Assembly: GCF_001426185.1 (NCBI RefSeq)
Contig: NZ_LMRP01000004.1
Span: 320,405 to 384,404, forward strand
DNA: 64,000 nucleotides
Direction of reading: 5' to 3'
Source: Rhodococcus sp. Leaf247
Lineage (GTDB): Bacteria > Actinomycetota > Actinomycetes > Mycobacteriales > Mycobacteriaceae
In this document: one piece after another, positions 40,516 through 49,878 of the stretch
Layout: each line of letters starts with the position of its first letter
How positions within the stretch are numbered: position 1 is the first letter of the stretch
Notes under the pieces: generated by a model
Seen by the model: only the letters and a program-made list of their open reading frames with translations
Told to the model about the DNA's origin: nothing
Database searches by the model: none
Translations under genes and position numbers: made by a program

Positions 40516-41735
40516 CGTGAACCTTCCGATGACGACGCAGCAGAAGCGTTCTCCTGCTCGTGTACTCCGGCCGGACGTTCCCAGTAGGCGGGTCCGAGCG
40601 GCTCGATGAAATCGCCCGCGGCAACGAGGAAACCGTCTTCGTTCACCGTGATGGGCAGCTGCGGAAGAGCACGTGCGGCCGGTCCGAAGATCGGCTTGGC
40701 GTATTCCAACGCGTTGAATTGCGACTGGTGGCACGGGCAGAGGATCCGGTTGGTCTGCTGCTCGTACAACGATGTGGGGCAACCGAGGTGGGTGCAGATC
40801 TTCGAGTAGGCGAAGTAGTCGCCGTAGTTGAAGCTCTCCTGGCCCTTGCGCTTGACCGTGCGGTCGGCGTCCTCGGTGCGGAGACGGATGAGCATGACGG
40901 CGTTACGGATTCCCTTGAGAGCGTGTGACAGCTCTTCTTCGTTGCCGCGTTCGGACTCGCGGAACGGGAACACGGTTTCCATGGCGCCTGCATCGAGATC
41001 TTCGGGACGTACCAGCACCACGTCGTCGACGCGGCCGGTGTAACGCCGCAGGTAGATCGTCTCTCCAGGGTAGCTCGGGGTCCATCCCGAGACCCAGAGC
41101 GACGACTCGTCGCCCTCGGCCCACGGGTTCTTGATCAGGCCACCGAGCGGAAGGATCGACATGATGCCGAGTGCGCCGCCGCCGAAGACGAGGCTGCGCT
41201 TGATCATCTTGCGACGACCCAGCGTGGACGTGTCGAAGGAGTCGCTGAGTTCGGCGACGACCGTCCTCTTGTCCACCTCGCTCGAACCACCGTCGTGGCG
41301 ATCCTGGATGGACACCTCTTCGGGGATGAACTTCTTGGTGAACTGCACGGCGCCCACGCCGACGCCGAGGATGGCCAGACCCATGGTCAGACCGATCAGC
41401 GGTGTGTAGAGGCTGTACAAGCCGTACTGGTCCTCGCCCATGCCGGCGTACTGCCACGGCCAGAAGAGGTAGATGGCGATGAAGGCGATCGCGGAGACAC
41501 CGGCGAGGAAGAACCAGAGGCTGACGCTGCGCTCGGCGCGCTTCTCGGCCTTGGTTCCGGGGACGGGCCAGCGTGCACGACGGAACGCCACATCGACGTG
41601 GTCGAGGTTGGTGCCGAGTGCGACGAGTTCGTCGCGGCTCATGGCGGACAGTTCCTCGTCCGTGTACTTACGGTCCGGATCGAATGCCCTGCGGTCGTCG
41701 GCAGTGCCGTCTTCCGGGAAGTTGTCGCCGCTCAT
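40512..41735 (-). CDS. qcrA: Cytochrome bc1 complex Rieske iron-sulfur subunit
   Basis: Transfers electrons from quinol at the Qo site to the diheme cytochrome c. It has 407 residues: a cytoplasmic N-terminal extension, three transmembrane helices typical of actinobacterial QcrA (about 80-100, 115-135 and 185-205, the last preceded by the twin-Arg-like [10 protein letters not shown]), and the Rieske domain with CTHLGC and CPCHQS as 2Fe-2S ligands. ATG at 41735 overlaps qcrC by four bases, and the downstream qcrB start also overlaps. Confidence 0.95.
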   Translation of the reverse strand: MSGDNFPEDGTADDRRAFDPDRKYTDEELSAMSRDELVALGTNLDHVDVAFRRARWPVPGTKAEKRAERSVSLWFFLAGVSAIAFIAIYLFWPWQYAGMGEDQYGLYSLYTPLIGLTMGLAILGVGVGAVQFTKKFIPEEVSIQDRHDGGSSEVDKRTVVAELSDSFDTSTLGRRKMIKRSLVFGGGALGIMSILPLGGLIKNPWAEGDESSLWVSGWTPSYPGETIYLRRYTGRVDDVVLVRPEDLDAGAMETVFPFRESERGNEEELSHALKGIRNAVMLIRLRTEDADRTVKRKGQESFNYGDYFAYSKICTHLGCPTSLYEQQTNRILCPCHQSQFNALEYAKPIFGPAARALPQLPITVNEDGFLVAAGDFIEPLGPAYWERPAGVHEQENASAASSSEGSR

Positions 41736-42613
41736 GACCTCACTCCGATCCACAGTGCTGCTCCGACGATCAGACCGATGCCGACCACCCAGATGGCGAT
41801 GGCTTCCGTGCCGGGGCCGAATCCGCCGAGTCCGTATCCACCGGGAGGCTGAGTCTCGGAGGACGACTTGACGTACGCGATGATGTCTTTCTTCTCTTCG
41901 GGCGAGAGCTGGCGGTCCGAGAACTTGGGCATGTTCTGCGGTCCGGTGACCATCGCCTGGTAGATCTGCTGCTCGTTGGCCGGGTCGAGCGTCGGGGCGT
42001 ACTTGCCCGAGGAGAGTGCGCCACCTCGCCCGGTGAAGTTGTGGCACGACGCGCAGTTGAGACGGAACAGCTCGCTGCCGCGGGCGACATCGCCGCCGCG
42101 GAGCGACTCCTGCTCGATCTCGCCGCTGTCGCTGCGCACGACCGTGGGGCCGCCGCCGTTCGCTTGGATGTACGCACCCAGGGCGTCGACCTGCGCCTGG
42201 TTGTACTTCGGCTGCTTGCGCTCGGCCTGTGCCTCGTTACGTGCCATCGGCATACGTCCGGAGGAGACCTGGAAGTAGACAGCAGCTTCGCCGACGCCGA
42301 TCAACGACGGTCCGCGATCCTTGACGCCCTGGAGGTTGGCGCCGTGGCACGTCACGCAGGACGTGTCGTAGATCTGCTGACCTTCGCGCACCATGGCTGC
42401 GCTGTCTTCCTGGGCGGTGGCGACCTGCGCATCGGGCGTGAGAGCCGCCGCGAGGAAACCCGCGCCGACGAGGCCCATGAACAGCACCATCGCGCCACTG
42501 ACCCGGCGACGTGTGCGACGACGGCGGTTGGCCTTCTTCGCGGAGGCAGTCGGGGTGCCGCTCTGGACGACGACGCCGTCGTCGTCGGGTGTGCCGGGGG
42601 GTGAAGAACTCAT
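41732..42613 (-). CDS. qcrC: Cytochrome bc1 complex diheme cytochrome c subunit
   Basis: Diheme cytochrome cc that links bc1 directly to CuA of the oxidase, replacing a soluble cytochrome c. It has 293 residues: a basic N-terminus, a membrane helix (about 40-60), two c-type heme domains with CVTCH and CASCH, distal methionines in RMPMAR and NMPKF, and a C-terminal anchor helix ([21 protein letters not shown]). ATG at 42613. It is followed by qcrA with a four-base overlap. Confidence 0.96.
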   Translation of the reverse strand: MSSSPPGTPDDDGVVVQSGTPTASAKKANRRRRTRRRVSGAMVLFMGLVGAGFLAAALTPDAQVATAQEDSAAMVREGQQIYDTSCVTCHGANLQGVKDRGPSLIGVGEAAVYFQVSSGRMPMARNEAQAERKQPKYNQAQVDALGAYIQANGGGPTVVRSDSGEIEQESLRGGDVARGSELFRLNCASCHNFTGRGGALSSGKYAPTLDPANEQQIYQAMVTGPQNMPKFSDRQLSPEEKKDIIAYVKSSSETQPPGGYGLGGFGPGTEAIAIWVVGIGLIVGAALWIGVRS

Positions 42614-42691
42614 CTGTATCCCTTGTCGTGTCGGGACGGCTTGTCGGATGTCACCGATGAGGCTGTCATCGGGTATTCGACGCCTGCTCGG

Positions 42692-43306
42692 TCAGCGGAT
42701 GAAGTAGATCGTCGCGAACAGCGCGATCCAGACGATGTCGACGAAGTGCCAGTAGTAGGACACGACGATGGCGGCGGTTGCCTGGGCCGGCGTGAACTTG
42801 CTGACCAGGGTCCTGGTGATCAGGAAGACGAACGCGATCAGTCCGCCGATGACGTGCAGGCCGTGGAAGCCGGTGGTGATGTAGAAGACCGAGCCGTAGA
42901 CGCTGCTCGAGATCGACGTTCCCTCGTGCACCAGGTGGTAGTACTCGTAGCCCTGGCCGGCGACGAAGAACGCGCCCATGACCAGCGTGAGGGTGTACCA
43001 GCGGCGGAGGCCGAAGACGTCACCGCGCTCGGCGGCGAACACACCGAGCTGGCAGGTGAAGGACGATGCGATGAGCACCGCCGTCACGGGTACGGCGAGC
43101 GTCAGGTTCAGCTCGGTGGGCTCCGGGGGCCACTGACCCGGCTCGGCCTGGGCCCGCGCGACGAAATACATCGCGAAGAGGCCGGCAAAGAACATCAATT
43201 CGCTGGACAGCCACACGATCGTGCCCACGCTGACCATGTTCGGCCGGTTCAGCGAATGGACACGCTGGGTGATGGCGGATCCCGAAGTACCTACTGCGCT
43301 CGTCAC
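42692..43306 (-). CDS. ctaE: Cytochrome c oxidase subunit III
   Basis: A 204-residue membrane subunit of the aa3 oxidase with about five helices. [25 protein letters not shown] and [36 protein letters not shown] are family signatures. GTG at 43306 ([28 protein letters not shown]) is the family start; the 12 extra in-frame residues upstream are not conserved. It is the first gene of ctaE-qcrC-qcrA-qcrB. Confidence 0.95.
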   Translation of the reverse strand: MTSAVGTSGSAITQRVHSLNRPNMVSVGTIVWLSSELMFFAGLFAMYFVARAQAEPGQWPPEPTELNLTLAVPVTAVLIASSFTCQLGVFAAERGDVFGLRRWYTLTLVMGAFFVAGQGYEYYHLVHEGTSISSSVYGSVFYITTGFHGLHVIGGLIAFVFLITRTLVSKFTPAQATAAIVVSYYWHFVDIVWIALFATIYFIR

Positions 43307-43581
43307 ATCCGCAAGTATGACCCGTCGTAGTACGAAAGGCATAGCCGGGTATCGGTTGGCGCGTCGAGCGTCGTTCGCGCGCGCGTAGCAAGAACGAGCA
43401 ATCTCGGACGGTACGGCCCCTCTTCCTGGACTTTTAGTTCAATAGGGCCGGTCTGCCCACGTCGGAGCGGGTCGGAGTCGGCGGACAGTGGTGTTCGCGA
43501 CACCACCGGTGGAGTCTCGACTCGAGCTCTAGAGTCGGTGGCGCGAAGGTCTCCTCCACCGCCGTCTGGCACTGTCGAGGG

Positions 43582-44073
43582 ATGACTTCGGGCACCGGTC
43601 GTGGGCGGACTCCATGGTGGCGGCGGCTGTTCGGCAAGACGCCTCCGCCGCCGCTCGACGCCACGCGGGAGGATCTCGTCGTGGTCGCGTCGTGCTTCGA
43701 CGACGTGGAGGCGTGCTCGGCCACGTTGGAGCGTGCAGCGAGCGAGGAGCCGGCCTGGTCCGCGGACGACGACTGCGTCCTGCGTCACCACCTGTTGCTT
43801 CCTGCCGACCAGGTGGCCGACGCGGTATCGGTCGCCGCCCAGGACGGCTACGCCGAGGCGACGACGGGCCCTATGGCGCAGACGCCCGGACACCTGCCCG
43901 CCGACGTGCCGACGGGAACGCTCCTGGTTCTGCAGCGAGTGCAGATTCTCGACGCTCTGCACTGTTCGCAGGAACGGTCGAGGATGGCGGGCCTCGCTCA
44001 GCGACGCGACGGCGTGGTGCTGGGCTGGGATGCGCTTCAACCGGCTGCGGAACCGCCGTCCGGCGAGCACTAA
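43582..44073 (+). CDS. Conserved hypothetical protein
   Basis: A 163-residue soluble protein. The N-terminus is basic with [15 protein letters not shown], followed by a mixed region [25 protein letters not shown] and a C-terminal [29 protein letters not shown]. No enzymatic motif is recognised. ATG at 43582 is divergent from ctaE (about 275 bases between starts), and trpD starts 12 bases past its stop, suggesting co-transcription with trpD. Confidence 0.7.
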   Translation: MTSGTGRGRTPWWRRLFGKTPPPPLDATREDLVVVASCFDDVEACSATLERAASEEPAWSADDDCVLRHHLLLPADQVADAVSVAAQDGYAEATTGPMAQTPGHLPADVPTGTLLVLQRVQILDALHCSQERSRMAGLAQRRDGVVLGWDALQPAAEPPSGEH

Positions 44074-44084
44074 GCTTCCCGCTC

Positions 44085-45128
44085 ATGAGCGCAGGGGACA
44101 GCACGCGGACATGGGCGAAGGTCCTCGGGACCTTGACGTCGCGCCACGACCTGACGGGCGCGGACACGGCGTGGGTGATGGACGAGATCATGTCCGACAA
44201 CGCCACGTCCGCCCAGATCGCGGCGTTCGGTGTCGCTCTCAAGATGAAGGGTCCCACCTCCGACGAGTTGCGCGGACTGGCCGACTCGATGCTCGGCCAT
44301 GCCAAGCGCGTGCCCGTGGACGAGGACGTGGTCGACATCGTCGGTACGGGCGGCGATCGCTCGAACACCGTCAACATCTCCACCATGGCCTCGGTCGTCG
44401 TGGCCGCTGCGGGTATCCGCGTGGTCAAGCACGGAAACCGTGCCGCGTCCTCGAAGAGCGGCGGCGCCGACGTGCTGCAGGCACTCGGGGTCCGCATCGA
44501 CCAGGGTCCGGACCAGGTCGCGGCGAGCGTCGCCGAGCTGGGCATCGGATTCTGCTTCGCGCCCGTGTTCCACCCTGCGTTGCGCTTCGCCATCGCCCCT
44601 CGCAAGGAGATCGGTATCCCCACGGCGTTCAACGTCCTGGGCCCGTTGACCAACCCTGCGAGTCCGCGTGCCGGGCTGGTGGGATGCGCGTTCGACGACC
44701 TGATAGACGTCGTGGCCAGCGTCTTCGCGGCCCGCGGGAATTCGGTGCTGGTGGTGCGGGGAGACGACGGGCTCGACGAGATCACGACGTCGACGACCAC
44801 GTCGGTACGTATCGTCCGGGACGGGACCATCGAGCACACCGTGCTCGATCCGCGCGATCTCGGCATAGAGCGAGTGCCGCTCGACGCTCTTCGCGGCGGC
44901 GACGCCGAGGACAACGCGGCAGCGGCGCGGCGCGTGTTCGCCGGTGAGACGGGTCCGGTGCGGGACGCGGTGCTGCTGAACGCGGCCGGCGCGATCGCCG
45001 CGTTCCGGGGTATCGGCGACTCCCTGGAGGACGCGCTGGCCGACGGGCTCACCGCGGCCGCGACAGCGATCGACACCGGAGCAGCGCAGACGTTGCTCGG
45101 TCGGTGGGCCGAGTTCACCTCGGCCTGA
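44085..45128 (+). CDS. trpD: Anthranilate phosphoribosyltransferase
   Basis: Second step of tryptophan synthesis: joins anthranilate to PRPP. It has 347 residues. The PRPP-binding [38 protein letters not shown] and [10 protein letters not shown] motifs are clear. ATG at 44085. Other trp genes are absent here, as for the isolated trpD (Rv2192c) of mycobacteria. It is convergent with the RAM-domain gene, five bases apart. Confidence 0.96.
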   Translation: MSAGDSTRTWAKVLGTLTSRHDLTGADTAWVMDEIMSDNATSAQIAAFGVALKMKGPTSDELRGLADSMLGHAKRVPVDEDVVDIVGTGGDRSNTVNISTMASVVVAAAGIRVVKHGNRAASSKSGGADVLQALGVRIDQGPDQVAASVAELGIGFCFAPVFHPALRFAIAPRKEIGIPTAFNVLGPLTNPASPRAGLVGCAFDDLIDVVASVFAARGNSVLVVRGDDGLDEITTSTTTSVRIVRDGTIEHTVLDPRDLGIERVPLDALRGGDAEDNAAAARRVFAGETGPVRDAVLLNAAGAIAAFRGIGDSLEDALADGLTAAATAIDTGAAQTLLGRWAEFTSA

Positions 45129-45133
45129 CTGCT

Positions 45134-45409
45134 TTACTCGCCGATGGAGAAGCCCGCGTCGATGTCCGCGCTCGAGTAGGACTTGAACGCGATGTGGGTG
45201 TCGGTGCGGACTACGCCGTCGATGCGGTTCACGCGCTCGGTGATGACCTCGGCGATCTCCTCGTGGCTGCGGACCTTCACGACGGCGATCAGGTCGACGT
45301 CGCCGGCGCAGGAGAACACCTCGGACACGCCGGGGACGTCGGCGACGGCCCGAGCGGTCTCCGGAATCGTGTGCACCTCTGCGTGGATCATGACGATGGC
45401 GGTGATCAT
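45134..45409 (-). CDS. Stand-alone Lrp/AsnC ligand-binding (RAM) domain protein
   Basis: A 91-residue protein that is only the effector-binding domain of Lrp/AsnC regulators: MITAIVMIHAEVHTIPETARAVADVPGVSEVFSCAGDVDLIAVVKV, with the GDxD turn, and no helix-turn-helix. Such proteins may bind amino acids and regulate partners by association. ATG at 45409 has AAGG upstream on the minus strand. Its position by trpD hints at amino-acid sensing, but this is inference. Confidence 0.88.
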   Translation of the reverse strand: MITAIVMIHAEVHTIPETARAVADVPGVSEVFSCAGDVDLIAVVKVRSHEEIAEVITERVNRIDGVVRTDTHIAFKSYSSADIDAGFSIGE

Positions 45410-45470
45410 GGCAAAACCTTCCGAGAGATGAATTGCGGCCGAGCCTAGTTCGGCGGAGTCCTCCGGCGCG

Positions 45471-47291
45471 TCACCCCCACGCCATCGTTCTCTCCCGTTC
45501 GCGACGGCTCGCATCCCGTACGGCGGCGCACCACGGTGCCCATCGGCCGGCGCCGTGAGCGGGTTCGGACCAACCGTCCGTGGTGTCGACGATGCGGACT
45601 CCGCCCGAGTCGAGCCAGCGTGCCAGGAGCGCGACCTCCTCCGGCGTGGCTCCGCGAAGGGGAGTCTCGTCCGGGATGACGGTGTCCGCCGCGGAGATCA
45701 ACGCGTCGACGACGGGCATGGGCGGGACTCCGCGGCGGGACACTCCGGCGCTGGCGAGTCGGCCGTACCGGATGACGACGAACTCCCAGCCGCCGTCGTC
45801 GGCGCGACGGGCAGCGACCAGTTGCTCGATGCGTGCGAGGGCATGCAGGCGTTGGACCGCGCGGAGGGCCGTCATCAGTGCCGCGGCGCGATCACGCAGA
45901 CGTGCCGCGGATTCGAAGAGGAGATCGGTGGACAACGCGTCGATCCGTGCGGCGACTGCCGCGAGCACGGACGGGTCTGCTCCCGCTCCGAGACGACGGA
46001 ACGACTCCGGGGCATGGGAGTACTCCTCGGCGTCCATGGGCCCGGAACCGGCCGCGGTGCACCCCCCGACCGCCTCGACGGCGCATTTCTCGTGCCGCGC
46101 CGAGGCGGGAATGCGGTGGGTGCACGAGCGGAGCCGGGTGTACTCGGCGATGACCGCGGCAGCGTCGGCGGCGGCGCTCCGTACCGCGAAGGGGCCCACC
46201 GCGCCGGGGGAGGGCGTGCGGACGATGGAGAGGCGCGGGAACGCCTCGGAGGTGAGCGTCAACCACCAGCCCTTGCGGGGGTACTTCGATCGACGGTTGT
46301 ACGGCGGGGTGTGTGCGCTGATGAGTCGCAGCTCGTGGACACCCGCCTCGATGGCGTGAGCGCACTCGACATGGTCGACCCGCGTCGCGAGCGCCACCAT
46401 CTCCTTCATGCGGCCACGGGTTTCCGAGCCGGTGAAGTAGTTGCGCACCCGGCGGTGGAGGTTCCTCGACGTGCCGACGTAGAGCACTTCGTCCGAGGGG
46501 CCGCGGAAGAGGTAGACACCGGGAGCGTGGGGCAGCCCGGCCGCCAGTGTCCGTTTGGCGCGATGGGCAGCGGTGACCGTCGGCAGATAGTCGACCAGCT
46601 CGGCGTAGCTGTGCACACCTTGATTGCCGACGCGTTCGATCAACGCGTGCAGGACGTCGACTGTCGCGCGCGCATCGTCGAGCGCACGGTGGGTGGGCCG
46701 GGTGGAGACCTCGAAGAGCGTTGCGAGTGACGACAGCTTGACCGACGGTGCCTCGTCCCTGGACAGGACACGTCGGGCCAGCTTCACGGTGCACAGGACC
46801 CGGAACGACGGCCACGCCAGATCCATCCGGGTGGCGGCAGCACGGAGGAAGCCGGTGTCGAACCGGGCGTTGTGCGCCACCAGGACGCTTCCGCGAGCGA
46901 ATTCGACGAAGGTGGGGAGCACTCGTTCGATACGGGGAGCGTCGATCAACATCGCGCTGCTGATGCCGGTGAGCTGGACGATGCCGGGCGGGATGGACCG
47001 ACCGGGGTCGACGAGGGTGGCCATCTCTCCGATGACCCGCCCGCCACGGACCTTGACGGCCCCGATCTCGGTGATCGCGTCCTCGCCGGGACGCCCGCCC
47101 GTGGTCTCGAGGTCGACGACGACGAAGGTCGTCTCCCGCAGCGACATGTCCATCTCGTCGAAGGCGAGTTGCAGGCCCGTCGGCGCGGCGCCCGATGTCG
47201 CCGACGCAGCTGCCACGTACGCCCCGTCGGGACGCCGGGCCGGTCCGGTCTCGCTTCGCACATCCGGGACCGTAGGGGGTGCCACCGACAA
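45471..47291 (-). CDS. DnaQ-like exonuclease fused to a UvrC/Cho-like GIY-YIG nuclease
   Basis: A 606-residue fusion. Residues about 50-215 are a DEDDh 3'-5' exonuclease (VVVDLETTGG, VAHNARFDTGFL, HRALDDARATVDVLHAL). Residues about 240-330 are a GIY-YIG nuclease domain (GVYLFRGPSDEVLYVGTSRNLHRRV, NYFTGSETRGRM), and the rest resembles the UvrC middle region with a cysteine cluster (RSCTHRIP...EKCAVEAVGGC). It is probably a DNA-repair nuclease, as annotated for Rv2191. The start is uncertain: TTG 47291 or GTG 47285. A classical UvrC C-terminal endonuclease is not evident. Confidence 0.88.
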   Translation of the reverse strand: MSVAPPTVPDVRSETGPARRPDGAYVAAASATSGAAPTGLQLAFDEMDMSLRETTFVVVDLETTGGRPGEDAITEIGAVKVRGGRVIGEMATLVDPGRSIPPGIVQLTGISSAMLIDAPRIERVLPTFVEFARGSVLVAHNARFDTGFLRAAATRMDLAWPSFRVLCTVKLARRVLSRDEAPSVKLSSLATLFEVSTRPTHRALDDARATVDVLHALIERVGNQGVHSYAELVDYLPTVTAAHRAKRTLAAGLPHAPGVYLFRGPSDEVLYVGTSRNLHRRVRNYFTGSETRGRMKEMVALATRVDHVECAHAIEAGVHELRLISAHTPPYNRRSKYPRKGWWLTLTSEAFPRLSIVRTPSPGAVGPFAVRSAAADAAAVIAEYTRLRSCTHRIPASARHEKCAVEAVGGCTAAGSGPMDAEEYSHAPESFRRLGAGADPSVLAAVAARIDALSTDLLFESAARLRDRAAALMTALRAVQRLHALARIEQLVAARRADDGGWEFVVIRYGRLASAGVSRRGVPPMPVVDALISAADTVIPDETPLRGATPEEVALLARWLDSGGVRIVDTTDGWSEPAHGAGRWAPWCAAVRDASRRERERTMAWG

Positions 47292-47439
47292 GAACGACGG
47301 GGCGTTCTCGCCGGCCTGCCGTGTCGGTGGGCGCCGTTAGCGTCGGCGTCGATTCGCGTGATGATCGGCCCCGGCCTCCTTGTGATCCGGTACGAACATC
47401 ACGGCCGACAGCACGAAACTTGAATGAGACGAGGATCAC

Positions 47440-47730
47440 ATGATTGTCGATTGTGGCGAGTGCGTGGTGCGGGGCGACGCGTGTTCGGACTGTGTCGTGT
47501 CGGTGCTGCTGGGCGTTCCGGGCATGCCGTCGGCACCCTCGGACGGCCCCTCCGATGCACCGTTCGCGGCACGCCGATTGAGGCTCGAGCAGGACGAACG
47601 TGCCGCCATGGACGTCCTCGCGGAGAGTGGGTTGGTACCCCGGCTGCGTCTGGTCGGCAAGGTCGTCCCGTCCCCCGAGGAGTCGACACGCGACCGGCGT
47701 GACTCGGGCCCGGAACACGTCGCGGGCTAG
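47440..47730 (+). CDS. Small Cys-rich conserved actinobacterial protein
   Basis: A 96-residue protein with an N-terminal cysteine set CGECVVRGDACSDCVV (C-x2-C-x6-C-x2-C), likely to bind a metal, then a short helical region AAMDVLAESGLVPRLRLV and a charged tail. ATG at 47440 has GAGG eight bases upstream. It is divergent from the DnaQ fusion gene and upstream of the NlpC/P60 pair. Function unknown. Confidence 0.75.
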   Translation: MIVDCGECVVRGDACSDCVVSVLLGVPGMPSAPSDGPSDAPFAARRLRLEQDERAAMDVLAESGLVPRLRLVGKVVPSPEESTRDRRDSGPEHVAG

Positions 47731-47790
47731 TGCTTCCCGTGATCGAACCGCGACACGGAGACGGTGGGCTCGACATCTTGGATGCCATTT

Positions 47791-47806
47791 CGTAATCTTT
47801 CCGAGA
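47791..47806 (+). promoter_or_regulatory. Shared upstream motif, copy 1
   Basis: CGTAATCTTTCCG followed by AGA. The same 13 bases occur at 48738 upstream of the second NlpC/P60 gene. Here it lies about 50 bases before the c-di-AMP riboswitch, so it is in or near the promoter. The binding factor is unknown. Confidence 0.5.
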
Positions 47807-47848
47807 CATTGCGGAGTCGTGCAGCGCCACCAGGGACTGCGTCGCAAG

Positions 47849-47998
47849 GTCACCGCCTAATCGGCCACCTCTTCCGGGTGGTCGTACCGGGAACCCACCG
47901 TTACACCGGGGTGAATCCCATCGAGTCGCGTGGCGGCTCGATGAGTAGGGCTGATCTTCCCAGCCCGAACCCGTCAGCTAACTCGGTCGGCGGATATC
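47849..47998 (+). ncRNA. c-di-AMP riboswitch (ydaO/yuaA class)
   Basis: The conserved core of this class can be read in order: CCGCCTAATC at the 5' side, GGGAACCCA, CGGGGTGAATCCC, GTAGGGCT and CCCGAACCCGTCAGCTAAC, closing with GGCGG near 47989-47993 that pairs with CCGCC at the 5' end. Variable arms lie between these blocks. It sits directly upstream of the NlpC/P60 gene at 48025, the usual target of this riboswitch in actinobacteria, where c-di-AMP normally turns expression off. No intrinsic terminator is obvious between the aptamer and the start codon. Confidence 0.93.
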
Positions 47999-48024
47999 AG
48001 GAAGAAACGGAGCACCTCTTTCTC

Positions 48025-48594
48025 GTGGCGAAACACCGTAAGCCCAGCACCACCTCGCGGCCTGTCCGCAACGTTCTCGTCGCCGGAGCCATCACGGCCG
48101 GCGCAGTCGTCGTCCCGGCGGCGCCCGCCTTCGCGGCCCCCGTCGAGATCCCCGGTATCGGAACGTTCGAGGTTCCGGACCAGATCCTCAGCCAGCTCCC
48201 CCCGCTTCCGCAGGTCCCGGCACTTCCCGGTCCTGCCGCACCGACGTCGAGCGCAGCGCAGATCGCCGTCCAGGCTGCCGAGAGCAAGGTCGGCGCGCCG
48301 TACGTGTACGGAGCAGCCGGCCCCAACGCTTTCGATTGCTCGGGACTGATGAAGTGGGCGTACCAGCAGGCCGGCATCAACCTGCCGCGTACCAGCTACG
48401 ACCAGGCTGCCGCCGGCGTCCCCGTCTCGCAGTCGGACCTGCAGCCCGGTGACATCGTGTCCTTCTACGGTGGATCGCACTCGGGTATGTACGTCGGCAA
48501 CGGAAACGTCGTCCACGCATCCACGGAGAGCCAGCCCGTCAAGGTCGCTCCGCTGTCCTCCATGCCGTTCGACGGTGCGCGCCGCTACGCCTGA
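48025..48594 (+). CDS. Secreted NlpC/P60 peptidoglycan endopeptidase
   Basis: A 189-residue exported protein: a basic N-terminus (VAKHRKPSTTSRPVRN), a signal peptide ending near PAFAAP, a Pro-rich linker, and an NlpC/P60 domain with catalytic Cys in AFDCSGLMKWAYQQAG and His in SHSGMYVGNGNVVHAS. It should cut gamma-D-Glu-meso-DAP bonds in cell-wall peptides, by family. GTG at 48025 follows GGAG at 48009; longer in-frame starts would translate the riboswitch. Control by c-di-AMP links wall hydrolysis to osmotic state. Confidence 0.9.
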   Translation: MAKHRKPSTTSRPVRNVLVAGAITAGAVVVPAAPAFAAPVEIPGIGTFEVPDQILSQLPPLPQVPALPGPAAPTSSAAQIAVQAAESKVGAPYVYGAAGPNAFDCSGLMKWAYQQAGINLPRTSYDQAAAGVPVSQSDLQPGDIVSFYGGSHSGMYVGNGNVVHASTESQPVKVAPLSSMPFDGARRYA

Positions 48595-48629
48595 TCGATC
48601 GCTGTAGCTCCGTCGCAGGAGTACTCGTC

Positions 48630-48675
48630 CGACACCGGCAGTAACCGATCACGCGGTCGGTTACTGCCGGTGTCG
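48630..48675 (+). terminator. Terminator hairpin after the first NlpC/P60 gene
   Basis: A perfect 19-bp inverted repeat, CGACACCGGCAGTAACCGA / TCGGTTACTGCCGGTGTCG, with an eight-base loop, 36 bases past the stop. Confidence 0.88.
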
Positions 48676-48737
48676 ACGACTTTCGGGAATGTTTCGCGTC
48701 GAAAAGCGGGGTTCGTGGACAGAATCCACGGTGTCGT

Positions 48738-48753
48738 CGTAATCTTTCCGTGA
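48738..48753 (+). promoter_or_regulatory. Shared upstream motif, copy 2
   Basis: CGTAATCTTTCCG followed by TGA, identical over 13 bases to the motif at 47791. It lies about 67-82 bases before the start of the RipC-like gene, so both wall-hydrolase genes may share a regulator. Confidence 0.5.
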
Positions 48754-48819
48754 CTCCCCGCGATTCGGCAACGGATCGCATCATGTTTCGGATCAGTTCC
48801 AGATCGGAGAACCACTCAC

Positions 48820-49878
48820 GTGCCGTCTTCGGTATCCACGCGGTCGGGTGTGCGCGGGGCGATCCTCGCCGGCGTTCTGACCGCCGCTCTCGCGTTCATC
48901 CCGGTCGGCGCAGCGTCGGCCGATCCTGTTCCCGGCGAATCCGCCTCGGATGCGGTCACGCGCCTGGCGGACCTGTCCCGCGAGTCGGAACAGACGACCG
49001 AGGCCATGCACAACGCCCAGATCGACCTCGATGCCAAGCTGGCAGCTCAGTCCGACGCGGACGGGCGCCTCGACGCCGATCGGCGTGCCCTCGCCGATGC
49101 CCGCGCGCAGATCGACTCGGTCCGCCCGGCAGTCGACAAGATCGCTCGGGCCAACTACCAGGGAGCGCGCACCAACCGCCTGTTCGCGGTGATGGTGAGC
49201 GACTCTCCGCAGCAGCTGCTCGACCAGATGTCCGCCCTCGACATCATCTCCACCGATGCCGCGGCAACCGTCGGCACGTTCAACGAGGCAACCGCTGCGG
49301 CGGCCGCGGCCGAGGCTGCATCGCAGCAGTCGGCGGACGCCGCTCGCACCGCGACCGAGCAGGCCAAGGCGGTCAGCGACGACCTCCAGGGCAAGCAGAG
49401 CAGGCTCCAGAGCGAGATCGCCGATGTCATGGCCGCTTTCGGAGCGCTGTCCGAGCCGGAGAAGGCAGGCCTCGCGGGTGCGGCATTCCCCCCCGGATTC
49501 GATCCCGCCACCATTCTGGGAGCCCTGACACCGGGGTCGCAGACGGGAGCGCTCCAGGCCGCGTTCACGCAGATCGGAAAGCCGTACGTCTGGGGTGCGA
49601 CCGGACCCGACGGGTACGACTGCTCCGGTCTGGTCGTGTGGGCGTACAAGCAGGTCGGCAAGACGCTGCCGCGGTCCAGCCAGGCGCAAGCCGCAGGTGG
49701 AACGCCGGTGGCCAAGGAAGACCTGCAGCCGGGTGACGTGGTTCTGTTCTACAACGACGCTTCCCACGTAGGCCTGTACGCAGGCAACGGGAACGTCGTC
49801 CACGCGTCGACGTTCGGGGTGCCGGTCCGAGTGGAGTCGATGGCGTCGTGGCCGTTCTACGGCGCTCGCCGATACTGA
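48820..49878 (+). CDS. Secreted coiled-coil NlpC/P60 endopeptidase, RipC-like
   Basis: A 352-residue wall hydrolase resembling Rv2190c. It has a signal peptide (about 1-34, ending GAASA), a long Ala-rich coiled coil (about 40-205, interrupted near 120) of the type that interacts with FtsEX in corynebacteria and mycobacteria, and a C-terminal NlpC/P60 domain with Cys in DGYDCSGLVVWAYKQVG and His in SHVGLYAGNGNVVHAS. GTG at 48820 has GGAGA about nine bases upstream. The next gene starts inside its last codons. Confidence 0.91.
   Translation: MPSSVSTRSGVRGAILAGVLTAALAFIPVGAASADPVPGESASDAVTRLADLSRESEQTTEAMHNAQIDLDAKLAAQSDADGRLDADRRALADARAQIDSVRPAVDKIARANYQGARTNRLFAVMVSDSPQQLLDQMSALDIISTDAAATVGTFNEATAAAAAAEAASQQSADAARTATEQAKAVSDDLQGKQSRLQSEIADVMAAFGALSEPEKAGLAGAAFPPGFDPATILGALTPGSQTGALQAAFTQIGKPYVWGATGPDGYDCSGLVVWAYKQVGKTLPRSSQAQAAGGTPVAKEDLQPGDVVLFYNDASHVGLYAGNGNVVHASTFGVPVRVESMASWPFYGARRY

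Noticed and set aside
38797..40587. 596-residue plus-strand frame opposite qcrB
   Set aside because: Antisense shadow of an unmistakable cytochrome b gene.
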